Position numbers and translations under genes: made by a program
Part shown: piece by piece, positions 15,170-24,200 of the stretch
How the letters are laid out: every line of letters begins with the position of its first letter
Position numbering within the stretch: the first letter of the stretch is position 1
The notes under the pieces: model-generated
What the model saw: only the letters and a program-made list of their open reading frames with translations
What the model was told of the DNA's origin: nothing
Database searches by the model: none
Assembly (NCBI GenBank): GCA_904419285.1
Contig: CAJFQZ010000001.1
Span: 62,001 to 126,000 of the forward strand
Origin: Lachnospiraceae bacterium UBA1818
GTDB lineage: Bacteria; Bacillota; Clostridia; Lachnospirales; Lachnospiraceae
Length of the DNA: 64,000 bases
Reading direction: 5' to 3'

Positions 15170-17173
15170 TCATGACTGTGCGTGCAGGCTGTATTCTGCC
15201 GCAAATTCCTGATCCGACCTGCGGATTCGCCATATGATGACTGCCGCAAATACCAAGATCGCGATCAGGCCCGGAACAAATGCCGTTCCGAGAGCTCCGG
15301 TCGTGATCAGCGTTCCGATCTGGTATACAAGGAACGCAACCGTATAACCGGTAGCAAGCTGAAGGCAGATGCCGCCAAACAGCCATTTGCCGCTCTTCAT
15401 CTCAGAGTTCATCGCTCCGAGTGCCGCGAAGCACGGCGGTGTATAAAGGTTGAACATCAGGTATGCAAGAGCTGCCACTTTTGTAAGTCCCATGACCGCA
15501 GCGACTTCATTTCCGCTTCCAACCAGTGCCAGCTCATCTGTGTCAATTAGGTTTGTAACGCCGTAAACAACAGCCAGCGTACCGACTACATTTTCTTTTG
15601 CGATAAATCCGGTCACTGCCGCTGCCGCAAGCTGCCATACTCCGAATCCAAGCGGAATGAACAGGATGGAGATCGGATGAGCGATGCTCGCCAGGATGGA
15701 CGTGCTCTCAGCGCCTTCTGCCACAAGCTGGAACTGCCAGTTAAAGCTCTGCATGATCTGTACAACAGTGTTGCAGACCAGGATGATCGTTCCGGCTTTG
15801 ATGATGTAAGCTTTTCCACGCTCAAGCATGGAAACACATGCTCTCTTCAGGCTCGGGATCTTATACTCCGGGAGCTCGATAATGAAGAAAGATTTTCTGT
15901 ATTTCTGTCCCGTGATCCTCTTTACGAGCACCGCTCCTAAGAGAACGAGAAGGATACCTACCAGATACATTGTGGCTGACACCCACCATGCATCTGCAAA
16001 GAATGCTCCTGCGAACAGTGCGATGACCGGGATCTTCGCGCCGCACGGCATGAACGGTGTAAGCATGGCAGTCGTCCTGCGCTCTCTCTCGTTGCGGATC
16101 GTACGGGAAGCCATAACACCGGGGATCGCACATCCGGTGCCGATGACCATAGGAATAACGGACTTACCGGAAAGCCCGACTCTCTTGAAGATCGGATCCA
16201 GCACAACGGTCGCCCTCGCCATGTATCCGCAGTCCTCCAGAAGAGCGATCAGAAAATACATCACCATTACCAGCGGGAGGAAACCGACGACCGCTCCGAC
16301 ACCGCCAATGATACCATCAACCAGGATCGCATACAACAGTGGATTTGCATTTTCCATCAATCCGCCGACCCAGCCCTGGAACGTCTCGATCCAGCCTACG
16401 AGCCAGTCTGCGATCCAGGTGCCCAGCGTAGTCTGGGATATGTAGAATACCAGGAAGATCACAGCCACGAAAATCGGGATCCCGATGATCTTGTGCGTAA
16501 TGACAGCGTCGATCTTATCCTGCATATTCTTATCTTTGGTAAAGACTTTTCTCTTTTCCACCTGCTTTACAATGCCGTTGACAAAAGCAAAACGTTTTCT
16601 GTCCTCTGCCTCTACCGCATTCTTGTCATGCAGGTCGATATCCGCCTGAATATACGGCGCTTTCTGTCCTTTTCCCTTTAAGGAAGCAGCCGCCGCGACA
16701 GCCTCTTTGAGCCCCTCATGCCCCGAAGAAGTAGATATCGTCTTGATGACCGGACACCCCAGTTTCTCAGAGAGAAGCTTTGCATCGATCTTCGTCTGCT
16801 TCTTATCTGTGACATCACTCTTATTCAGGGCGACCACAACAGGGACTCCCAGCTCAAGAAGCTGGGTAGTGAAAAACAGGCTCCGGCTTAAGTTTGTCGC
16901 GTCTACGATATTGATGATCGCGTCCGGATGCTCGTTCTTTACATAGCTGCTGGTGATACTTTCCTCTGAAGTAAACGGCGACATAGAGTATGCGCCGGGC
17001 AGGTCTACTGCGACCAGCTCCTCCGCCCCGTCATAGTAAGCCTTCTTGATCAGGCTTTCCTTTCGCTCTACCGTAACACCGGCCCAGTTTCCGACACGCT
17101 CATTTCTGCCTGTCAGGGCATTGTACATGGTCGTTTTACCGCTGTTCGGATTCCCTGCAAAAGCAATTCTCAT
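15170..17173 (-). CDS. feoB: Ferrous iron transporter FeoB
   Basis: Main ferrous-iron uptake permease; 667 residues. N-terminal G-protein domain with G1 motif GNPNSGKTT at residue 7 onward, DLPGAYSM (G3) and NKSDV (G4); then a helical spacer and the membrane domain with two Gate motifs, the first containing MVIGTGCAIPGVMASRT and the second FNLYTPPCFAALGAM. Start set at 17173 because AAAGGAGGAG precedes it; a longer frame starting eleven codons upstream exists. A DtxR-like box lies upstream. Followed by two HMA proteins and a Fur-like regulator. Confidence 0.97.
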   Translation of the reverse strand: MRIAFAGNPNSGKTTMYNALTGRNERVGNWAGVTVERKESLIKKAYYDGAEELVAVDLPGAYSMSPFTSEESITSSYVKNEHPDAIINIVDATNLSRSLFFTTQLLELGVPVVVALNKSDVTDKKQTKIDAKLLSEKLGCPVIKTISTSSGHEGLKEAVAAAASLKGKGQKAPYIQADIDLHDKNAVEAEDRKRFAFVNGIVKQVEKRKVFTKDKNMQDKIDAVITHKIIGIPIFVAVIFLVFYISQTTLGTWIADWLVGWIETFQGWVGGLMENANPLLYAILVDGIIGGVGAVVGFLPLVMVMYFLIALLEDCGYMARATVVLDPIFKRVGLSGKSVIPMVIGTGCAIPGVMASRTIRNERERRTTAMLTPFMPCGAKIPVIALFAGAFFADAWWVSATMYLVGILLVLLGAVLVKRITGQKYRKSFFIIELPEYKIPSLKRACVSMLERGKAYIIKAGTIILVCNTVVQIMQSFNWQFQLVAEGAESTSILASIAHPISILFIPLGFGVWQLAAAAVTGFIAKENVVGTLAVVYGVTNLIDTDELALVGSGNEVAAVMGLTKVAALAYLMFNLYTPPCFAALGAMNSEMKSGKWLFGGICLQLATGYTVAFLVYQIGTLITTGALGTAFVPGLIAILVFAAVIIWRIRRSDQEFAAEYSLHAQS

Positions 17174-17194
17174 TTTACCAATCTCCTCCTTTAT

Positions 17195-17213
17195 TTCGAT
17201 TAGCATAGACTAA
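17195..17213 (-). promoter_or_regulatory. DtxR-like box between feoA and feoB
   Basis: Minus strand TTAGTCTATGCTAATCGAA matches the DtxR/IdeR consensus at 13 of 19 positions. It lies between the feoA terminator-like hairpin and the feoB RBS, suggesting separate control of feoB. No clear -35/-10 pair was assigned. Confidence 0.55.
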
Positions 17214-17225
17214 CCATTATTCAAA

Positions 17226-17252
17226 AAAAATAGTAACTATGTACTATTTTCT
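17226..17252 (-). terminator. Terminator-like hairpin after feoA
   Basis: AATAGTA and TACTATT flank a six-base loop; on the minus strand eight Ts follow. The stem is AU-rich, so termination may be partial, lowering feoB relative to feoA. Confidence 0.6.
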
Positions 17253-17255
17253 TTT

Positions 17256-17468
17256 TTATATTGAAATAGCTTTCGCTAAATCAGTATCGATGTTGTATCT
17301 TCCATCTTTGATGGAAACCACGCAGCCGCCTCTCACCCGTGAGACTACGGTGATCGGTTCTCCGCTGTAGCAGCCCAGAGAAAAGAGGAACGCCTCCATC
17401 TCCTCATCATTTGTCACAATATCCTTTATGATATACTCTTCTCCTTCTTTGGCATCCAGTAGATTCAT
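17256..17468 (-). CDS. feoA: FeoA family protein
   Basis: A 70-residue SH3-like cytosolic partner of FeoB. Typical features: a short N-terminal strand (MNLLDAKEGEEYIIKDI), then LFSLGCYSGEPITVVSRVRGG, and a C-terminal strand with LAKAISI. First gene of the feo operon; its promoter overlaps a DtxR-like operator. Confidence 0.93.
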   Translation of the reverse strand: MNLLDAKEGEEYIIKDIVTNDEEMEAFLFSLGCYSGEPITVVSRVRGGCVVSIKDGRYNIDTDLAKAISI

Positions 17469-17525
17469 ATCGTCTCAACCTCTCATCTTACACTGCGACC
17501 GCATTTCGCGATCGTTTATTCTAAC

Positions 17526-17561
17526 TGATGATAGTCTAAACTAACCAAAGTGATTTGTCAA
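17526..17561 (-). promoter_or_regulatory. feoA promoter with DtxR-like operator
   Basis: Minus strand: -35 TTGACA (17556-17561), 17-base spacer, -10 TAGACT (17533-17538). The operator TTAGTTTAGACTATCATCA (17526-17544) covers the -10 and matches the DtxR consensus at 14 of 19 positions. The whole 17469-17779 gap holds this promoter and, on the other side, the DtxR gene's own start region (a possible -10 TATACT at about 17729-17734), plus a TGAACTGTTATTACTG fragment of the intergenic repeat family near 17667. Confidence 0.75.
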
Positions 17562-17779
17562 TCCTTTTTTGATAAAATTTACCAGATTTTTGTATGTCCC
17601 ATTCTATAGGGCCGTCGTCCTCAGCGGGAAGAAACCGCAGAGCATAGGATTCGAGCTGCAGAACTGAACTGTTATTACTGTTTTTACGCATTTTTTCGAA
17701 TTGCATTTGGTGTTCTCCACGGATTTATGATATACTTTTTAGAAATACTGTAATGACAAATTGATTTGAGGTGAATTAT

Positions 17780-18145
17780 ATGCATGTGAATGAGTCTGCC
17801 GAAAACTATCTGGAAACAATCCTCATGCTGAGCCAGAAACTTCCGGTCGTCCGCTCCGTGGATGTGGCGACGGAACTTAATTTTAAGAAATCCAGCGTCA
17901 GCGTGGCAATGAAAAAGCTGAGGGAAAACCATCATGTCGTTGTCTCCCCGGAAGGTTACATCACTCTGACCGAGTCCGGAAAAGAGATCGCGGACCGCAT
18001 CTATGAGCGCCATACGCTTCTCTCCTCCTGGCTGGAACGGCTCGGAGTGGATCCGAAGACAGCCGCTGAGGACGCCTGCCGCATCGAGCATGTCATCAGC
18101 GCAGAGAGTTTTGAGGCGATCAAAAAGCATGTAAATGTGAAATAA
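17780..18145 (+). CDS. DtxR/MntR-family metal-dependent regulator
   Basis: A 121-residue regulator: winged helix (SVDVATELNFKKSSVSVAMKKL) and a dimerisation domain with likely metal ligands in ESAENYLE, ERHTLL and EDACRIEHVIS. A cysteine lies in the position of DtxR Cys102, which I take to favour iron over manganese sensing. It lacks the SH3-like third domain, as MntR does, and is somewhat shorter than MntR. ATG at 17780 chosen because GAGGTG precedes it. Divergent from feoA, whose promoter carries a fitting operator, so it probably represses feoAB when metal is plentiful. Confidence 0.9.
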   Translation: MHVNESAENYLETILMLSQKLPVVRSVDVATELNFKKSSVSVAMKKLRENHHVVVSPEGYITLTESGKEIADRIYERHTLLSSWLERLGVDPKTAAEDACRIEHVISAESFEAIKKHVNVK

Positions 18146-18201
18146 AATATTCTGTCTGAAGGATTCTCCGCCTGACAGACTGAGGGACTTCCGGATTCAG
18201 G

Positions 18202-18238
18202 AAAAGCGGGTGTGCCGATAAACGGCACACCCGCTTTT
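18202..18238. terminator. Bidirectional terminator between the DtxR gene and the giant glycosidase gene
   Basis: A 16-bp perfect stem, AAAAGCGGGTGTGCCG (18202-18217) with CGGCACACCCGCTTTT (18223-18238), with T-runs in both directions; it separates two converging genes. Confidence 0.93.
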
Positions 18239-18262
18239 CTTCTGTCTTCCTTTCTTTATGCC

Positions 18263-21200
18263 CTACTTCTGTCTTTTCTTTCTGTATGCTGCCGCCGCTG
18301 TTCCTGCCGCCAGTAACATGGCTGCACACCACAGGATATAGTTTCCATTGTCGCCTGATTTCACGGACTTCTGTACCGCGGAAGCATTGGAAGCTGCCGC
18401 CGTTCCGGAAGCCGAAGCTGTACTCTTATTATCTGAAGAGCCGGCTGTCTGACCCTGGCTCTGGTTTCCGGTTCCGGACTGGCTTCCTTCCGTTCCGCTC
18501 TGCTGGGCGCCTCCGCTCTGCTGGTCATCTCCGCTGCCGGATGCCGTAAGCTTCGCGATCGCGTCCTCGAGAGCCGCTGCGGATGCATCCACTTCATCCT
18601 GGAGTGCAGTCTCGTCTGCCGCTGTTTCCTTCGCCGCCGCGAGAGCCGCACGCATCACTGCAAAGCTCTGCGCATCGTAATCCGCCTCGTTGAGGCTCTC
18701 CGCCTGTGCGATCAGGTCTTCCAGGAGACCCTTGTCCGGCCTGAGCATCAGGTTCGCCATCGCATCCAGAAGATTCTGCCATGCCGTATTGACCTCTTCC
18801 TGATCCATCGCATTGACGTCCTCATAGACTTCCTTCGCCGCCGCGAGCGCTGTGGTAAACGCTTCTTTTCCAGCATCCAGATATGCATCCAGGTTACTGT
18901 TCATCTCTTCCGCCAGCGCGATCACTTTTTCGAGATCTGTCTTGTCCGCCTGTCTGAACTCCAGATACTGGATCGCTCTGATCAGGTTCTGCCATGCGCT
19001 GTCAACATCGGACTGCTTCACTCCGGCGTCGCCCGCCTGTACTCTCTCAAGAATGTCCTTCGCGTTCTGAAGCGCATTTTCGAAGTTTTCCTTCACCGCA
19101 TCGACCACGTCGGAATCAATGTCTATGCCTTCTGCAAGCTCGATGGCATATTCCAGCACTGCGGTCGAGAGCTCTTCTGCCGGTTCCTGTGTCTCCTTCA
19201 GTGCATTGACTGCCGCTTCGAGAACCGCCTGCGCCTCCGCTGTGTCCGCGCTGTCCTGTGCATACAGTTTCTGTGCTTCGATGAGCGCGGCGATCATCGA
19301 GTTCACAAGCTCCGTATCTTTGCCGCTGATGTCAAGGTCTTCCGCCTCTCTGATCAGGTCGAGCAGCGTTGTATCCTCCGGGATCTCCTCGTAAGTGAAG
19401 GAGACTTCCGCGATCTGATACCAGTTCTTCTTCGTCTCTGTCAGGACGACTCTCACATATTTTGCCGGAACAGCCTCAAAGGAAAGCTCTGTATCCCGGT
19501 CGTCCGGTCCGATCGTTCCTACGGTCTGCCAGCTTTCTCCGTCTGCTGAGATCTGAACCTCTGCTCCCTCGATGTAGTCTGCTCCCACATCTGAGGGCTG
19601 GAGAATACGGATTCCCGACAGGCTGACTGTCACCGGGAAGGTGAACATGAACTGGCGTCCCGCCGTCTGATCTTTATTGAACCAGCACTTGGTAGCCTCA
19701 CTGCCATCCAGCATCTTGTCGTAGGAGTAGGTCGTATAGTATCCGTCGTCCGCCGAGATCTCAGGCGTTCCCGCGCCCGGCATCTCAAGAGCGTCCGCTG
19801 CCTGACGGATCTTGTCAAACGCCTCTGTCACAGCTGCAGGATCATCTCCCTGTCCGTACAGGATCTGCCGTCCTTCTTCGACTGCCGCTTCATATTCGCT
19901 GTAGCCAGACGCATATCCGATGTCGCTGAGCGGGTATGTGACTTCCACGTAGAGTGGATAATTCACAAGGAGAACTGCCTGTGCCTTTGCATCCCTGAGC
20001 TGTCCGAGCACTTCGTCGATCTCTGTCTGCTCGATATCATCCCGTCCGGCTGCTTCTTCCGCCGCCGCATATGCCTGGCGGTAAGCCTCGAAGGTCTCCG
20101 GGATATAGTATGCTGCATCCAGGCCGTCCGCGATCTCCTGCTCAAGTTCGGATTTATCCGTATCAAGAGTGTAGGTAAAGGTATAAGTCTCGCCCTCGGA
20201 TGTATAGATGCCTGAAACAGTTCCTTCCGAGATCAGGCGGTAACCGTAGATCTCCTCTGCCTCAAAGGTGTATGCATCGCCTGCATTTCCGTATTTCACA
20301 ACGTCTTCCCTGAGCTTGCTTCCGGTATCGCTGACGTAGCAGAGAGTCACTTTTCCAAGGCTCTCCGCATTCTGGAATTCTCCGGCATCCGGAAGCACGG
20401 AACCTTTCTCATATCCTGCCACATGTCCAAGCACCTCGTAATTTGCCTTGAACTGCTCAAAGTCCATATTGTCGCTGCTGCTTACGTTCCATGACTTGGT
20501 CGCAAGAGAGCGCATCTCGTCTGCAATGTCCTCTGTAACTACATCCTCTGTCACCAGATCCGGGTTGTCGCACCAGATGCCCATTGCCGCGCCCGCGATA
20601 TAGGACGCGTCGTCAGGTGCCGTGTAGGATGCGAACTGTCCCGGTGTCCACTCTTCAAAGATCCTTCTGTCCTGATCGATATAGTCGAAGGAGTGCTGCT
20701 CGCGCCCGTCTGTCGGCATGTCGTTCCTCAGCACGTAATAGAAGAACGTGGAGTTGAAGTTATAAATGTCCTCATGCCCCTTGTCGATGAAGGTCTGCAT
20801 GCCGGCGATCGCCGGATTCCAGGTCATCTTGGACCAGTAATCAATCCCGATATAATCGTGCATCACGATCTTCTGCGGACCTTCCCAGTCTGTCTCGCCG
20901 TAGTAGAGGCCGTCGTTGAATACACGCGGTTTAAATCCCTTGGAGTAGACATACTCGGCAAGCTCATTGATATAGTTCGCCATCACGTCTTTCCAGGTCG
21001 CTCCCTCTCCCAGAGTCTCGGCTGCATACGCGTTGAGGACCGGCTTGTACTGGGTCGTGAACGGCGCACGGTCAAATTCCATATATTCGTCTCCACCGAT
21101 GTGGAAATCCGTACATCCTTCAAACAGCTCCATATACTCGTCATAGAGGCTCCGGATATATGCCACTGCCTCCGGATTGGTCACATCCAGTCCCGATGCA

Positions 21201-24200
21201 TAGTGGTCGCCGTTGATATTCACCTGTCCGTATTCCGGATGGGCTCTCAGGATCTGGTCCACATGGCCGGGGCTGTCAAAGGACGGAATAACCTTGATCC
21301 CGTATTTTGCCGCTTCTGCCAGGATCTCCCGCACTTCCTCATGGGTGAGGTACTGCTCCGATACGATCGACGGATCCGTCTTGCACTCGATGCCGAATCC
21401 GAGGTTCTCAGAGAAATGCATCTCCAGCGTGTTCATCTTCATATAAGACATCTCGCGGATCTGACGGATAAACCAGTCTTTCGTAAAATACTTCCTTCCG
21501 CAGTCCACGTGCAGGCGCCGCTCTGCCACATCCGGGTAATCCGTGATCTTCCCGTAAGGCAGACCCTTGTTCGCCGTCATGTAGTTCTGAACGGTGCGCA
21601 GGGCATACAGCACTGCATTCTCGCTGGCTCCTGTGATCTTCACGCCGTCTTCGCTGATCTCGATCACATATGCCTCTTCGCTGTCGGACTCTTCGCACAC
21701 CAGCCCGTCCTTTGCAAGATTGATCAGGATATCTGCCGGCTGCGTATCCTCTTCATTTGCGTATACCATTGCCAGAGGCGACGACGAGACGGTCTCTTTC
21801 TCTGCAAATTCCGAGTTGATCAGCTTGACTACCTCTGCAAGCCGCTCATTCTCAATATTCTCCTGATCTGAAGCGACTGCGAAACGGGTGTCGGCCGTCA
21901 TAGTCCAGGTGCCGCTCTTTTTCGCAAGCTCATACTTCTGCACCACCGGATTCACCAGAGCCGCCAGGGCGTTCTCGTCATCCCAGCCGGGCTCCGGATC
22001 TGGATCCGGGTCGGGACCGGGCTCTTCCGATCCATCCGTGAACTCTGCGGTCAGCACCACATCCTCCGCCGGCATCAGGAAGCTTGTCCCCTCGATCACT
22101 GTATCATTGTACTTCAGCGAGCCTTCTGCAAGCTGATATCCTTCCTCCGGCTCGATATAGATATTGACTTTTGCCCCTTCCTCATAGTTGGACGCGTCTG
22201 TGGAGACCGTTCCGCCTGTGATGGAAGGATCGATGGTCAGGCTGTGGGTGCGCGCCACTGTAGCGGTATCCACTCCGAACAGGCGGAGTTCATAGATACG
22301 TGTCGCTGCGTAGGGCACGCCGTCCTGGCATCCGTCGGCCACATAGAGGCGGAAATACCGCGCTGTGACCGGCTCGTCAAACTCGTAATCTGTAATATTT
22401 TCCGTATTGTCCCTGTACTCGGCAACTGTAATCCAGTTTGCCGCATTTCCGAGATAGGAAGAATCCGAAAGCTGTTCCTCCGTGGCGTTCGGATCCGCAA
22501 GGATCTGAAGGGAGAAGTCGGAGGAGATATCCAGTTCATGCTCCACTCCCGCATGCACGGTCTCCCAGGTGTAGATCGTCTTCTCCGCGCCCAGGTCAAA
22601 GGCTGCCCAGTGATTGTAACGGGTATTGTCGCCCGGGCACCACTTGGAGCCGTCCTCGCTCTCATCAAAGAGGTTCTCCGGTCCGCCGCCCACTCCCGGA
22701 TTTCCGGAAGCGCCCAGCACTTTCGCACCATAGGCCTGGTTCACCGGGATCGTGGGATCCACATAGATACGGTCCGCAACCGTCACTTCCACTGTGTCGA
22801 ATACTGTATCGTCATAAGCGGAAACCGCTTTCACTGTCACGGTCGGTGAGAGCTCGTTTGTATCCAGCGTCAGGATCCCGTTCCAGTTGATCACGGTCCC
22901 GTCTCCGGTGTTTCCGTCCACCGTCCAGATCACATCGTCCGTGTTCTCCTGTCCTGCTTCCACAGCTGCGGTAAACTGCAGGCTCTCGCCCTGGCGTACT
23001 TCCACGCCGTCCGACGGGGAGATCACAACGCTCCGGATATCTGCCGCGCTGGTGTCAAGAGCGCTGACGTCGAAGTCGCTGATGGCGTCCATGGCAGTCG
23101 TCACAAAGCTCTTCATCCGGTTATCCGACGGGTTCGCATACCAGGTACTGTAGTAATAATCTTCCCCGGATCCCTCCAGCGCAATGATCTGGTATCTGGG
23201 GTTCCTCTCAATGCTGAATCGTTCGAACGCTTCATTGGCAAGATAGTATCCGTGTGTCTGTACCAGCGGGTCATCGGAAGATACTGCCGCCATAGCTCCT
23301 CCGATGGCCGCCGCCATATCGTAGAGTTTGTTGATGGTGGCCTGCGCCTCATCCACGATCAGACGCTTCACCGGATCATCGCTGTCCTTGAGCGTCTCCA
23401 GCATCTCAATGGAGTCGACGATCTCATACATTTTATCCATAAGCTCTGCCGCTGCCGCGTCATTTCCACTTCCGTACTGTGCGTACAGACGGGTCAGGTC
23501 CGCCGGCTCATAGTCATAGTTCATACTTCCGTATACGACCTTCAGCGCCTGCGCCATCTCCGGATCATCCGGGAGGATCGCGTCAAAGCAGTGCTCCCAG
23601 TTCTCGTCCGCATCAAAAGCCTGCGGATTCCAGGTGTAATCTGCCAGGCCGAAGAACGCCACCTTCGATGACTCTGAATAGTTCATCGGGTTGGAGATCA
23701 CTCCCTTTAAGTTCGAAGGATTGGAATCCAGCGAATAAAAATGATCTATGGGGTTCGTGTAATAGACGTTGTCCACGTTGTCGTTTACCGGATAGTTCCA
23801 CCACATGACCGGCTCGCGGCCGATCCAGTTCTTGAACGTCGCAGCGCTTGAATTACTGATGTTCGAGAACACGTTGTTGCCGGTGAAACAGATCTCGATG
23901 TCCTCATGGAGTGCGCGGAACCGAGGCATATAGGTGGATGCTCCGCCGCTGCCGGTGGTGTACCACGCAGGTGTGAAGAAGAGCGGCTTCACACAGTCTT
24001 CCGCTGCCGTTCCTTCCGTATTGTATGTATCATACAGCTTCTCCTGCGCCTGGTTGAGCATATAGATCTGCATATCGCATGTCGCGGCCGCTGTGGACAT
24101 GTCGATGTCATCCACAAAGATACCGAACTGCCGTACTCCAAGGTCATACATATGCTCAAACTTCGTCATCAGGCGTGCCACGCCTTCGTCCACTGTTTCC

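Noticed and set aside
18263-18330. Classical LPXTG sortase signal on the giant glycosidase
   Set aside because: Only KSGDNGN precedes the membrane helix; no LPXTG or NPQTN motif, so the anchor is described but sortase attachment is not claimed.
20693-21871. A 392-codon plus-strand open frame
   Set aside because: Antisense to the GH20 domain of the giant glycosidase, with no RBS or motif.
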